42,769 nt of DNA from GSA-30 sp036384435 (GCF_036384435.1 NZ_DASVMI010000161.1:1-42769); one strand, 5' to 3'; shown: positions 32,090 to 40,703, counted from the stretch's first letter. Translations and numbers: made by a program. The notes: a model not told the origin generated them from the letters alone.

Positions 32090-32920
32090 ATGCCCAGCAT
32101 CGACTTGTTGTTGTACATGGATCACCTTGACACTGGCACGGTGGGCGCGCGCGCCGCCATGGCCCTGGCGCGCCGCCTTGGCGCACGCCTGGACGCCCTG
32201 TACGTGGCCGATCTCCCAGCCGCCGCCTTCAGCCTCCCAGAAGCGGTGCCCGTGCAGTTGGAAGAAACGCGTCGTCGTTGCGCCGAAGCCGAGGAACACG
32301 CCAGCGCATGGCAACAGGCACTGGCCGCCCAGAGCCTGACGGGGACATGGCGCGTGTCGCAAGGCGATAGCGTGCAGACGGTGTGTCAGGCAGCCTCCGG
32401 TTACGACCTGCTGGTCATGGAGCGCAGCCAACAGCGCAGCGACGCCCCCGTCGGTTTTGGCAAGGTTTCGCGTAGCGTGTTCGGCACCGGTCGGCCAGTT
32501 CTGGTTGTACCGGACAACATCACCGTCGGCGAAGTCGGCGCACGAATTATGGTGGCGTGGAACGGCAGCCGGGAGTCGGCCATTGCACTGGCCGCTGCCG
32601 CGCCATTACTGCGACAAGCGGCCGAAGTCGTCGTGCTCGATGGCAGCAGCATGTTGCCTGATGACGCCATTGCGGTGCTCCCTCCGCCCGGGCTCGCCGA
32701 CTGGCTGCAACGGCGCGATATCCGTGCCCGCATCGACATCTTCGACGCCGGCCCTGCCCACGCCGCCGGCCCACTGCTGCTGAAAGCAGCGCACGCCCAC
32801 CACGCCGACCTTATCGTGATGGGCGCCTGGAGCCGGTCCCGTCTGGCCGAAATGGTCCTGGGCGGCACCACTCGCCACCTGTTCATGCACAGCGACCTGC
32901 CGATGTTGGTGGCGCATTGA
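32090..32920 (+). CDS. Universal stress protein, tandem UspA domains
   Basis: 276 residues, two UspA-like halves. The first ('LLLYMDHLDTGTVGARAAMALARRLGARLDALYVAD') is degenerate. The second keeps the nucleotide pattern: 'IMVAWNGSRESAIALAAAAPLL' for the start and 'LIVMGAWSRSRLAEMVLGGTTRHLFMHSDLPMLVAH' for G-x2-x-x-G(S/T). Tandem UspE-like proteins take part in stress survival and motility. GGAGA lies 6 bases ahead of the ATG. A short tandem repeat follows the stop. Confidence 0.9.
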   Translation: MPSIDLLLYMDHLDTGTVGARAAMALARRLGARLDALYVADLPAAAFSLPEAVPVQLEETRRRCAEAEEHASAWQQALAAQSLTGTWRVSQGDSVQTVCQAASGYDLLVMERSQQRSDAPVGFGKVSRSVFGTGRPVLVVPDNITVGEVGARIMVAWNGSRESAIALAAAAPLLRQAAEVVVLDGSSMLPDDAIAVLPPPGLADWLQRRDIRARIDIFDAGPAHAAGPLLLKAAHAHHADLIVMGAWSRSRLAEMVLGGTTRHLFMHSDLPMLVAH

Positions 32921-32922
32921 GT

Positions 32923-33057
32923 GAGGAGTTAGGAGTTAGGAGTTAGGAGCAAGAAGAGCTCCAGCGCCTCGCTGATTCACCTCACAGCTCGCGCAGCGAG
33001 CGGCCTAACAGGCTGGCTGCGCAGCAGCCGGCCCCGAAGCCTAACCCCACTAACCAA
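32923..33057. repeat. Intergenic element with GGAGTTA repeats and hairpins
   Basis: GGAGTTA is repeated three and a half times in 32925-32949. GCTCGC-GCA-GCGAGC (32987-33001) and a GC-rich near-palindrome GGCTGGCTGC/GCAGCAGCC (33011-33029) follow. CCTAACCCCACTAACC at about 33040-33055 is an imperfect reverse complement of the left repeat. It resembles a short structured genome-wide element rather than a gene. The copy number in the genome is unknown. Confidence 0.55.
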
Positions 33058-33198
33058 CCTCTTGCGTTCCATCCTCCTGGAAGCACAGACTGGCGTCGAC
33101 CGGGCGAATTCCCCAACGACCCGTTTCTCATGTGATCAACCCGGGTCGCGTTCGTTCGGCGCCGTGCTTTCCTCTTACCTACATCTGGAGGTGGCTTT

Positions 33199-33861
33199 AT
33201 GGTGTCCGCAGGGTTGGCCGTTGCACATCGTTCGTATCCCGACAGCACACGCATTGCCGCATTGAGCGTGGCCATTGCGCTGAACCTGGCCGGTTTGCTT
33301 CTCGTCCTACGCCCTATCGCTCCGCAGATCGCCGAGCTCATCAAGCCCACGCCGGTCCCGACGATCCGCTGGATCCAGACCGAGCCATTGCCTCCTGCGC
33401 CGCCGGCCTTGGTGATGATGCCCAAGGCGCCTGTCGTGACGCCACGCATCACGCATACAGTGCCCAAACCTCCCGTCGCACCTTCCGTTGTTCCGCAACA
33501 GCTAAGCGACGAAGGCACCATAGCGCCACAGGTCGTCAATGCCCAACCGCAAATTGAAGTGGCGACACCTTCGGTACCTGACAAACCCGTCGAAGCCACG
33601 TTGGCTTATCGCACCGCACCGCTGAGCTATCCGCGCGAAGGCCTGCAACGCAGGTTGTCCGGCACCGTGCTGCTACGGGTATTGGTGGATGAAAACGGCA
33701 AGCCGATCCAGGTCGAGATCGAAAAGCCCAGCGGGCAGCCGCTGCTCGATCGTAGTGCGCGCGACCAGGTCCTGGCCAAGTGGTTATTCCAGCCCGCCAC
33801 GATCAGTGGTCAGCACGTCAAGGCGTGGGCTCGCGTACCGGTTACCTTCAACCTCAACTAG
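33199..33861 (+). CDS. tonB: TonB-family energy transducer
   Basis: 220 residues, GTG-free ATG start with GGAGGTGG. One span at about 18-39 (IAALSVAIALNLAGLLLVL), a Pro/Val-rich linker at about 48-115, and the C-terminal TonB domain at about 132-220: 'PLSYPREGLQRRLSGTVLLRVLVDENGKPIQVEIEKPSGQPLLDRSARDQVLAKWLFQPA'. The usual 'YP...G.V.L...V...G' order is intact. It couples the proton gradient to TonB-dependent receptors. No exbB/exbD follow, so it uses those encoded elsewhere. The ribosome site is strong. Confidence 0.92.
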   Translation: MVSAGLAVAHRSYPDSTRIAALSVAIALNLAGLLLVLRPIAPQIAELIKPTPVPTIRWIQTEPLPPAPPALVMMPKAPVVTPRITHTVPKPPVAPSVVPQQLSDEGTIAPQVVNAQPQIEVATPSVPDKPVEATLAYRTAPLSYPREGLQRRLSGTVLLRVLVDENGKPIQVEIEKPSGQPLLDRSARDQVLAKWLFQPATISGQHVKAWARVPVTFNLN

Positions 33862-33904
33862 CTTTAGACGCGCAGGCGCGGACTGCGCAGTCGATAAGGA
33901 AAAA

Positions 33905-33931
33905 GCCCGGCCCGCTTGCGCGGGACCGGGC
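33905..33931 (-). terminator. Terminator of the small membrane-protein gene (minus)
   Basis: GCCCGG-CCCGC (33905-33915) pairs with GCGGG-A-CCGGGC (33920-33931), with a one-base bulge and TTGC loop. On the minus strand it is followed by TTTTT, so it ends the gene at 33969. It also lies 43 bases after the tonB stop and may act in both directions. Confidence 0.85.
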
Positions 33932-33968
33932 CTCTCCACGGCTAAGGATGCCCCGACTGTTGTTCCGG

Positions 33969-34268
33969 TCAGTGCTGGGGGGGAGCCTGCGGCGCATGGC
34001 CTGGTTGCGGCGAACGCGTTGCGCGCACAACCAGCCAGACCAGCCCTACCACACACAAGGTAGGAACAAGGGCCGGTAGCAGCGCCAGCAACATCAGCGG
34101 CGCGGCAATCACCAGCGCGACCAATCCAAACACCAGGCCAAAAAGCGCGCCGATCAGGCTGAACATGCCTCCGATCAGGGTGAATACGAATTTGAATACC
34201 AGGCCGATCGTCGCCGCCATCAGCCAGCAGGCAATAACCACCATCGCGATAACGCCAAAAGCAAACAT
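33969..34268 (-). CDS. Small hydrophobic membrane protein
   Basis: 99 residues from ATG 34268, with GGAGA 7 bases upstream; the longer frame to 34373 lacks a site. It is almost entirely membrane: about 3 spans, with 'IGGMFSLIGALFGLVFGLVALVIAAPLMLLALLPALVPTL' and a short basic/Pro-rich tail ending in QH. I do not recognise a family. Alone on its strand with its own terminator, so it is a real single-gene unit. Confidence 0.75.
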   Translation of the reverse strand: MFAFGVIAMVVIACWLMAATIGLVFKFVFTLIGGMFSLIGALFGLVFGLVALVIAAPLMLLALLPALVPTLCVVGLVWLVVRATRSPQPGHAPQAPPQH

Positions 34269-34484
34269 GGGTCTGTCTCCTCGCAACATGAGCTCATGAG
34301 GGAGCCTTGCCACCGTTTGATGCCGGTCCGAGCGTGAAGGTTTAACGGTCCGTGGATTCATCCTAGGCCACACGTTTTAGCCACGCATGGCGCAGAAGTC
34401 ATAGGTCCGATCGCAGGTTCTGGCGTTAGCGCGTCCTTAACGGGCGGCATGTTCCACTTCGTCCATTCCTGCAGGGTTCCAGGC

Positions 34485-35066
34485 ATGGGCAAGCACTCAC
34501 ATACTCTCAAGGCGCTGCGTGAAATCGCCTTGACGTACAGCATCGGAAGTCAACCTGACCTCCCTGCGATGGCGCGGGAGCTGGGTGCGGTGATCCATCG
34601 TAATGGGCCGATGCCCGTGTCTGCCTTGTCACGCCTGCGCAAACCGCAGCCGACCGGACTGACGCGCTGGCTGCTGGCCGAACGCAGCAAGCCCGGTATC
34701 AGCATTTTGGTCATGGCGTGGGCGCCGAACCACCATACGCCCGTGCACGACCATGGGGGCCTGTGGGGCCTGGAACTGGCGCTGCATGGCGCACTGGAAG
34801 TGCAATCCTACGCACGTGATCCAGTGACGGAAAACCTGAGCGCCACCGGTCGCGACTGGTTGGGGCCAGGTGATGCTTCCTGGTTCGAAGGCGGCCAGTC
34901 CCACGCCCATCGCTGCCGCAATCTGTCGCGACATGAAACCGCATTGACGCTTCACGTCTACGGCGGGAATCTGGCAGAGTATTTCACCTATGAGCGTACC
35001 GGACAGGCCGATCGCTGGGAGGCTCGTCCGCAACGCGCGGTGATCGCCGGCCCGCGGCTGGCTTGA
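34485..35066 (+). CDS. Cysteine-dioxygenase-like cupin (thiol dioxygenase)
   Basis: 193 residues. ATG 34485 is chosen because AGGG lies 8 bases upstream; ATG 34449 is the alternative. The cupin motif 'HTPVHDHGGLWGLELALHGALEVQSY' (about 83-108) has the H-x-H pair; the third His is in 'SHAHRC' or 'TLHVYGG'. This matches the cysteine/3-mercaptopropionate dioxygenase group, which adds O2 to a thiol to give a sulfinate. The Arg/Tyr pocket that picks the substrate cannot be set from the sequence alone. It ends 36 bases before the FAD protein gene, so the two probably share an operon. Confidence 0.86.
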   Translation: MGKHSHTLKALREIALTYSIGSQPDLPAMARELGAVIHRNGPMPVSALSRLRKPQPTGLTRWLLAERSKPGISILVMAWAPNHHTPVHDHGGLWGLELALHGALEVQSYARDPVTENLSATGRDWLGPGDASWFEGGQSHAHRCRNLSRHETALTLHVYGGNLAEYFTYERTGQADRWEARPQRAVIAGPRLA

Positions 35067-35102
35067 CGCACGCTTCCTTCGAGCGAATCTACAAGGAACT
35101 GC

Positions 35103-36476
35103 ATGTATCGACGGGTCGCCATTATCGGCGGCGGTGCTGCTGCCGCCACAGTAATCAGCGAGCTGCTGGATCGTCCCTCCGCGCATACCTTGCGCGTGGA
35201 CTGGTATACGGGGACCGGCGGCAAACTGGCGCGTGGCGTAGCCTACGGCACTGCCTCCGATCGTCACTTGCTCAACGTACGCGCGGCTTCGATGAGCTTG
35301 TTCACCGGCAAGCCGCGCGGCTTCCTTGATTTCGCGCAACGCAACGACAGCAGCATCAAGGGTACGGATTTCCTGCCACGCCGGATGTACGGCGATTATC
35401 TCGAAGCCGAGGTCATGCGCGTGCTCGAGCAGGCCAAGGTCGCCGGGCACGATATACAGATCATCCCTTTTGATGTCGACGGCATCGTGCCCGAACCGAC
35501 CGGCGTCACCGTCATGCAGGGCGATGAAAGCCGCCATGCGGACGCCGCCATCCTGGCCATCGGTTCGTTGCCACCGCAGCCGCTGAGCGGCATTGATGAC
35601 GCTGTGCTGGCCAGCGGAAAATACATCGTCGATCCCTGGAAGTTTCTTGCCGATGTCGTGCCGGACGATACACCGCGTACGGTCGTGGTGGTCGGCATGG
35701 GTTTGACTGCCGCCGACGTCATGCTGGAGCTAGGGGCGCAGTGGCCGAATGCGCGCTTCATCGCCATGTCGCGTCATGGCCATCTGCCCGAAGCGCATGC
35801 CGCCAGCCCAAGCGCACCACTCGATGACGGCGGCGAACTGTTTGAATCGATGCGCGATGCACCGGACATGCGTACGTGGATGCGCCTGGTACGCGAAACG
35901 GTGGAAGGCAGCAGCGATTGGCGCACCATTGTCGACGGCCTGCGTCCGCATCTGCCCGACCTTTGGCAAACCCTTTCCCACACCGAACGCGCGCGCTTCA
36001 TGCGGCATGTCCGCTGGGCATGGGAGCGCGTCAGGCATCGCATGCCGCCGCAGGTGGCATCGACACTCGACACGTTCGAACGCGAGGGCCGTCTGCGTCG
36101 TTGCAAGGGGCACATGCAGGCCGTGCACCTAGCGCAGGGCAAATTGCAACTGGATATCGTCCCGTACCACGATCCGATCCTGGCCGAATCATTACAGGCT
36201 GACCTGGTCATCCAGACCGTCGGCCTCAATACCGATATCCGCCGCACCGATCACGGGCTGATCCGGCAATTGGAAACCAACGGCCATGTGATCGCTGATC
36301 CGTTCGGCATGGGCTTGCATGCCGAACCCGATGGTCGCGTGTATCACAAGGATGGCCTGTGGCCGCATTTTTTCGCCATCGGCAGCATGTTGCGTGGCAC
36401 GCTCTGGGAAACCACGGCAATCCCTGAAATCCGCCAGCAAGCGCGCAGTCTCGCGGAGCGATTGCTGGCCGAGTGA
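35103..36476 (+). CDS. FAD/NAD(P)-binding protein (FAD_NAD_binding_9 type)
   Basis: 457 residues. The first Rossmann turn is GGGAAAAT (9-16), and 'GVAYGTASDRHLLNVRAASMSLF' is the typical PF13454 pattern. A second nucleotide region is 'VVVVGMGLTAADVMLELG' (about 198-215). Such proteins are flavin hydroxylase/monooxygenase-like, although few have a known reaction. Placement directly after a thiol dioxygenase suggests linked sulfur metabolism. It has no membrane span or signal peptide. Confidence 0.86.
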   Translation: MYRRVAIIGGGAAAATVISELLDRPSAHTLRVDWYTGTGGKLARGVAYGTASDRHLLNVRAASMSLFTGKPRGFLDFAQRNDSSIKGTDFLPRRMYGDYLEAEVMRVLEQAKVAGHDIQIIPFDVDGIVPEPTGVTVMQGDESRHADAAILAIGSLPPQPLSGIDDAVLASGKYIVDPWKFLADVVPDDTPRTVVVVGMGLTAADVMLELGAQWPNARFIAMSRHGHLPEAHAASPSAPLDDGGELFESMRDAPDMRTWMRLVRETVEGSSDWRTIVDGLRPHLPDLWQTLSHTERARFMRHVRWAWERVRHRMPPQVASTLDTFEREGRLRRCKGHMQAVHLAQGKLQLDIVPYHDPILAESLQADLVIQTVGLNTDIRRTDHGLIRQLETNGHVIADPFGMGLHAEPDGRVYHKDGLWPHFFAIGSMLRGTLWETTAIPEIRQQARSLAERLLAE

Positions 36477-36488
36477 ATTCGAATACGC

Positions 36489-36594
36489 CTGAAGTCGCTC
36501 GCTGACGCTCGCTGTCATGCGGAAAGCCGGTCGCTGCGCGACCTGTAAAGGGGAGCAGAGAAAAACAGCCCACGGCTGCTTTTCTCTTTACAGC
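36489..36594. terminator. Structured convergent region with a long hairpin
   Basis: GGTCGC-TGC-GCGACC (36529-36543) is followed by CTGTAAAG/CTTTACAG (36543-36550, 36586-36593) enclosing AGAAAAACAGCC/GGCTGCTTTTCT (36559-36570, 36574-36585; one mismatch, loop CAC). GCTCGCTG is also repeated at 36497 and 36507. The hairpin lies between the FAD protein stop and the quinone oxidoreductase stop and can serve both. Confidence 0.7.
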
Positions 36595-36618
36595 GAGCTG
36601 CTACGCGCAGCTTCCCCC

Positions 36619-37635
36619 CTAATCCCATCCCGCCAGCACCAGCTTGCCCATCGTGCCATGGCTTTCCAGTTGCGCATGCGCCTTACGCAGGTTGGCGGCG
36701 TTGATGGCGCCCCCTTGTTCGCTCAGGGTGCTACGCAGCGCACCTGCGTCTACGAGGTCGGCCACCTCGTTCAGCAGCAGGTGCTGGGATTGCATATCGT
36801 CGGTGTGGAACAAGGAGCGCGTGTACATGAACTCCCAGTGCAGCGAGATGCTCTTCTGCTTGAGCCGCGCGATGTCCAGCGGCGTAGCCGGATCGTCGAT
36901 CAGGCCGAGTTTTCCCTGCGGCTTGAGTACATCGACCGTGGCGGCGTAATGCTGCTCGGAATGAGTCAGGCTGAGCACATAGTCCACGCCCTGCGGGGTT
37001 ATGGCTTTCACCTGGGCAGCCAAGTCGCCGCGATGATCGACCACGTGATGCGCGCCCATGTCACGCACCCAGTCACGCGTCTGCGTGCGTGACGCCGTGC
37101 CTATGATCGTGGCGGCCGTCAGCTTGCGTAGCAATTGCACGGCCATCGAACCCACGCCACCAGCCGCACCGATCACCAGCACGGTACCTGCCGGGCGCGT
37201 ACCGTCACGCGGTATGCCAAGGCGATCGAACAACAACTCCCAGGCCGTGACCGTCGTCAGCGGCATCGCGGCAGCTTGTGGGAAATCCAGCGTCGCGGGC
37301 ATGCGCCCGACGATGCGTTCATCCACGATCTGCAATTGGGCGTTGCTGCCGGCACGATCGATCGCACCGGCGTAATAGACCCTGTCTCCCGGCTTGAACA
37401 GGCTGACCTGGGCGCCCGTCGCCACGACGATCCCCGCCGCATCCCAACCCAGGATCTTGTCGGCTCCCTGCGGATCGACCCTCTGACGAATCTTGGTGTC
37501 GACCGGATTGACCGAGATCGCCTCAACCCGCACCAGCACATCGCGGGCCCCCGGTGTGGGATCGGGAACATCAACGTCGATCAGGCTGCTGGCATCGCTG
37601 ATCGGAAGCGAAGCACGATAGGCCACGGCTTTCAT
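36619..37635 (-). CDS. Zinc-free alcohol dehydrogenase/quinone oxidoreductase-like
   Basis: 338 residues from ATG 37635, with AGGAG upstream. An MDR-fold protein: GroES-like N-terminus ('VRVEAISVNPVDTKIRQ'), 'ILGWDAAGIVVATGAQVSLFKPGDRVYY', then the NAD(P) turn GAAGGVGS at about 166-173. The Cys and His residues of structural and catalytic zinc are missing, so it belongs with the quinone oxidoreductase branch (zinc-binding alcohol dehydrogenase family, 'YogA/ZDH-like'). It would reduce quinones or enones with NADPH. It is a single gene on the minus strand. Confidence 0.9.
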   Translation of the reverse strand: MKAVAYRASLPISDASSLIDVDVPDPTPGARDVLVRVEAISVNPVDTKIRQRVDPQGADKILGWDAAGIVVATGAQVSLFKPGDRVYYAGAIDRAGSNAQLQIVDERIVGRMPATLDFPQAAAMPLTTVTAWELLFDRLGIPRDGTRPAGTVLVIGAAGGVGSMAVQLLRKLTAATIIGTASRTQTRDWVRDMGAHHVVDHRGDLAAQVKAITPQGVDYVLSLTHSEQHYAATVDVLKPQGKLGLIDDPATPLDIARLKQKSISLHWEFMYTRSLFHTDDMQSQHLLLNEVADLVDAGALRSTLSEQGGAINAANLRKAHAQLESHGTMGKLVLAGWD

Positions 37636-37863
37636 GAAGGCTCCTGGAGGTGGGCTGGCGAAGGGCACACTATGCAGCTTGCCGCACCGGCTGTGAATTG
37701 ACCAAACTAGACGCGCCTCCTGTCCTTGAAGTCGCGATGAGCCCATCCCCGCTTATGCTAATACCACCAGGCACGAGTACCGCACGAAACCCATCCGGGC
37801 CGGCGGCAGTCACGTGGCGGTTCGCAGCCGATGCCAGCGCCTTTGTTCATCAGGTGCGCGCAC

Positions 37864-39267
37864 ATGCTTAGTAGCATCATCGGCGTGATCGTGTTGCTTT
37901 TCCACCTGGCCGGCCTGATCGCGGCGGTCAACGCGGTCATGAATACCCGCACCGCGCAAGGCGCATTCGCGTGGGCATTGGGCCTGATCTTCCTGCCCTA
38001 TATCACCCTGATTCCCTACCTGTACCTGGGCCGCAGCAAATTCCATGGCTATATCAGCCGTCATCGCGCCAGCCGGCTGCAATTGCGCGAAGCCACCGGC
38101 GCGGCTGTCCACCAGGACACCCGCGCCGAACCGGAAACGCAGCGCTACGAAGCGATCGCGAGAATGCTTGGCACGCGTTTCCTGCCAGGCCAGCGCCTGC
38201 GCCTTCTCATCGACGGAAAAGCCACGTTCGACGCCATCTTCGAAGCGATCGACTCGGCGCGGCACTACGTATTGGTGCAGTTCTTCATTTTCCACGACGA
38301 CCAGCTCGGTCGACGCATGCAGGCATTGCTGCTGTCCAAGGCAGCCCAAGGCGTCAAGGTGCACGTACTGTTCGACGGTATCGGCAGTCATGCCCTGCCC
38401 GGACGCTACATCGACGCGCTGCGTGATGGCGGCGTGGCCATCCATGCCTTTGCCACCCGCCGCAAGAGCAACCGCTTTCAGTTGAACTTCCGCAACCACC
38501 GCAAGATCGTCGTGGTCGATGGGCGCATCGGTTTTACCGGCGGGCTGAACGTCGGTGACGAATACATGGGTCTGGAGCCGCCCCTGGCCCCCTGGCGCGA
38601 TACGCACCTGCAAATCGAAGGCACGGCGGTGACCGAGCTTCAGCGCAGCTTCGCCGAGGACTGGTACTGGGTCACCGGCGAACTTCCGCCGATGGCTGCA
38701 CCTGTCGCTACAGATGGCCCGGCCATGACACTCATCGCCGCAACCGGGCCAGCGGATGCGCAGGAAAGCTGCTCACTCTACTTCGTCAGCGCCATCCACG
38801 CCGCACAACAGCGCGTCTGGCTGACCACTCCGTATTTTGTTCCCGATCAGGCTGTCATGGCGGCGCTGAGACTGGCTGTGTTCCGGGGCGTGGACGTGCG
38901 CATCCTGATTCCCTCGGTGGCCGACCATTACGCGGTATTCCAGGCTTCGGGGTTGTATGCGCACGACGCGGTGCGCGCCGGTGTTCGCGTGTTTCGCCAT
39001 GCGCCCGGCTTCGTGCACCAGAAAGTTATCCTGATCGACGACGACACGGTGTCCGTGGGCAGCATGAACCTGGACAATCGGTCATTCCGGCTCAACTTCG
39101 AGATCGGCGCGCTGAACATCGATCGTGCATTTGCCCATGAGGTGCAGACCATGCTCGAACACGACTTTGCCCAGGCGCGCGAAGTGGTGCCCGAGGATTA
39201 CTATCGAGCACCTTACCTGCGGCGGCTTGTCATGCACGTCGCACGCCTGTTCGACCCCGTGCTTTGA
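37864..39267 (+). CDS. cls: Cardiolipin synthase (PLD type)
   Basis: 467 residues from ATG 37864, with AGGTG 8 bases upstream; ATG 37831 is possible but has no site. Two N-terminal spans (about 1-22 and 33-52, 'LGLIFLPYITLIPYLYLGRS') and two HKD motifs: 'NHRKIVVVDGRIGFTGG' at about 210 and 'VHQKVILIDDDTVSVGSMN' at about 383. The enzyme joins two phosphatidylglycerols to give cardiolipin and glycerol. Its length and layout match E. coli ClsA/ClsB-like proteins. The next gene begins 13 bases later. Confidence 0.94.
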   Translation: MLSSIIGVIVLLFHLAGLIAAVNAVMNTRTAQGAFAWALGLIFLPYITLIPYLYLGRSKFHGYISRHRASRLQLREATGAAVHQDTRAEPETQRYEAIARMLGTRFLPGQRLRLLIDGKATFDAIFEAIDSARHYVLVQFFIFHDDQLGRRMQALLLSKAAQGVKVHVLFDGIGSHALPGRYIDALRDGGVAIHAFATRRKSNRFQLNFRNHRKIVVVDGRIGFTGGLNVGDEYMGLEPPLAPWRDTHLQIEGTAVTELQRSFAEDWYWVTGELPPMAAPVATDGPAMTLIAATGPADAQESCSLYFVSAIHAAQQRVWLTTPYFVPDQAVMAALRLAVFRGVDVRILIPSVADHYAVFQASGLYAHDAVRAGVRVFRHAPGFVHQKVILIDDDTVSVGSMNLDNRSFRLNFEIGALNIDRAFAHEVQTMLEHDFAQAREVVPEDYYRAPYLRRLVMHVARLFDPVL

Positions 39268-39280
39268 AGAGGCCTTCCCG

Positions 39281-40075
39281 ATGTTCTCCCGCTATATGCT
39301 GCTTGCCACACTCATGATGACCCCGACACTGACGGCGCATGCCCAGGCACAGCATTTTGTCGAACGCGAAGTCAGCCTCGCCGGCCACGTGTACAAGTAT
39401 CAGGTGTTCGTTCCCGCCGGCTGGTCGGCTGGCAAACCTTGGCCCGTGGTGCTGTTCCTGCATGGCAGCGGCGAACGTGGCTCGGACAATCAAAAACAGC
39501 TGACCCAGGGATTGCCGCCGTGGTTACGCGACCACGGCGCGGATTTTCCGGCCGTCGTGGTGATACCGCAGGCCCCCGAACATACGTACTGGAGTGGCGA
39601 CAGCGAACGCATGGCCATGCAGGCCTTGCGTGAAAGCGTGCGCGAATTCCATGGCGATCGCCACCGCCTCTATCTCACCGGCTTGTCCATGGGAGGCTTC
39701 GGCGCCTGGCAACTGGCTATCGACTATCCAGGTGTCTTCGCGGCGGCAGCCATCATCTGCGGCGGCATCGAGCCGCTCAAGGACGACGACGAGCCACCAT
39801 TGCAGGTCGAGGGGCTGCCTGGGCATGGCAACCCGTATGGCTGGGCCGCCGATCGCGTGGGGCGCCTGCCGGTGTGGATCTTCCACGGCAGCGCGGACAA
39901 CGTAGTGCCCCCTGAGGGCTCGCGGCGCATGCACGAGGCACTGAGCAAGCGTGGCGACGAGGTCCGCTACACCGAGTTTCCCGGCGTCAATCACGGCTCC
40001 TGGATTCCGGCCTATGCATTGCCGCAGTTGTGGCCCTGGATGTTTTCGCACCGGCAGACGCAACCGCAGCTGTGA
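39281..40075 (+). CDS. Secreted alpha/beta-hydrolase (PHB depolymerase/esterase-like)
   Basis: 264 residues from ATG 39281 (AAGAGG upstream). Signal peptide cleaved after about AHA-Q22. Catalytic serine in GLSMGG (about 134-139), Asp in 'HGSADNVVPPEGSR', His in 'GVNHGSW'. 'WPVVLFLHGSGERGSDNQ' is the oxyanion-loop pattern of phospholipase/carboxylesterase and feruloyl-esterase-like enzymes (COG4099). It would cleave an ester outside the cytosol. It is 13 bases past cls and probably co-transcribed. A Fur-box promoter starts after it. Confidence 0.9.
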   Translation: MFSRYMLLATLMMTPTLTAHAQAQHFVEREVSLAGHVYKYQVFVPAGWSAGKPWPVVLFLHGSGERGSDNQKQLTQGLPPWLRDHGADFPAVVVIPQAPEHTYWSGDSERMAMQALRESVREFHGDRHRLYLTGLSMGGFGAWQLAIDYPGVFAAAAIICGGIEPLKDDDEPPLQVEGLPGHGNPYGWAADRVGRLPVWIFHGSADNVVPPEGSRRMHEALSKRGDEVRYTEFPGVNHGSWIPAYALPQLWPWMFSHRQTQPQL

Positions 40076-40086
40076 GCCAGTATCGT

Positions 40087-40128
40087 TTGACCCTGCTGGC
40101 ACAACAAATGATAATAAATCTCATTTGT
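40087..40128 (+). promoter_or_regulatory. Promoter overlapped by a Fur-box-like sequence
   Basis: TTGACC (40087-40092), 17 bases and GATAAT (40110-40115) match the housekeeping -35/-10 at 5 of 6 each. ACAAATGA/TCATTTGT arms (40104-40111, 40121-40128) cover the -10. Inside lies TGATAAT-A-AATCTCA (40109-40123), the 7-1-7 Fur pattern at 7/7 plus 5/7. Iron-bound Fur would block the promoter. It is about 60 bases ahead of the DUF3325-like gene. Confidence 0.75.
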
Positions 40129-40184
40129 AACCCCTAACGACCGTCGCGGCAGCCCGTCGCACGGCCTGCCCGGACCGTCTTTGC

Positions 40185-40451
40185 GTGATGACAACCTGTG
40201 CCTTGTTGCTCTGCATTGCCGGGGGTACCGCCATCTACCTGGCCAGCCGCCAGCAGACATGGCTGGCCAGATCCTGGCCGGCCACCGCCCGCTGGGTCGG
40301 CGCTCTGCTGTGCCTGGGCGGCTTGGCTGCGTGGATCGTTGCCGATGGCGGCGGCGTGGGTACGGTCGCCGCACTGTCGTCGTTGATGCTGACCTGGGTC
40401 AGCCTGCCCTACCTTGCCTGGTGGCGACGCGCTTCGAAGGTTACCTCGTGA
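40185..40451 (+). CDS. DUF3325-like small membrane protein, iron-linked operon
   Basis: 88 residues, with three spans. 'CALLLCIAGGTAIYLASRQQ' and 'ARWVGALLCLGGLAAWIV' recall DUF3325, whose genes lie in the same order in many proteobacterial siderophore loci. A GTG at 40185 or ATG at 40188 may start it. The stop overlaps the next gene as GTGA. It is the first gene after the Fur-box promoter. The role is thought to lie in ferric-siderophore reduction or transport in the inner membrane, which is an inference from context. Confidence 0.65.
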   Translation: MMTTCALLLCIAGGTAIYLASRQQTWLARSWPATARWVGALLCLGGLAAWIVADGGGVGTVAALSSLMLTWVSLPYLAWWRRASKVTS

Positions 40452-40699
40452 TCGCGCGCTCGCTTGCCGGCACCTTGCTGGGATTTACGCTGTCGGCCGC
40501 CCTCGTCGCCCTGCTGCACGCACTGCCCGGTGGACAAGGCGCCTTGGTCGCGCTGCTGCTGGCGTTCTTCCCGTTGTGGATCGGGTTCATGACACTCGCT
40601 TTCTTCTTCCGCAACGGCTCGCGCGCCTGGCTCGGCCTGGGCGCAGCCAACCTGCTGGCGATCGGCGCGCTTTGGCTCGTGCGCCATGGCGGGGCGTGA
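40448..40699 (+). CDS. DUF3649-like small membrane protein
   Basis: 83 residues from GTG 40448 (GTGA overlap). Spans at about 4-25, 28-50 and 60-78, with 'LAGTLLGFTLSAALVALLHALPGGQ' and 'LWIGFMTLAFFFRNGSRAWLGLGAANLLAIGALW', which match the DUF3649 membrane layout. A longer frame from 40181 passes through the previous gene in another phase and is not used. With the gene before and the PepSY gene after, it makes the known iron-linked trio. Function unknown. Confidence 0.65.
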   Translation: MIARSLAGTLLGFTLSAALVALLHALPGGQGALVALLLAFFPLWIGFMTLAFFFRNGSRAWLGLGAANLLAIGALWLVRHGGA

Positions 40700-40703
40700 C
40701 GCG

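Noticed and set aside
32925..32949. Possible CRISPR-like array
   Set aside because: The repeat unit is 7 bases with no spacers, and no cas genes are nearby.
34629..35537. 302-residue minus-strand frame over the dioxygenase/FAD junction
   Set aside because: Both plus-strand genes have conserved motifs; the minus frame has none.
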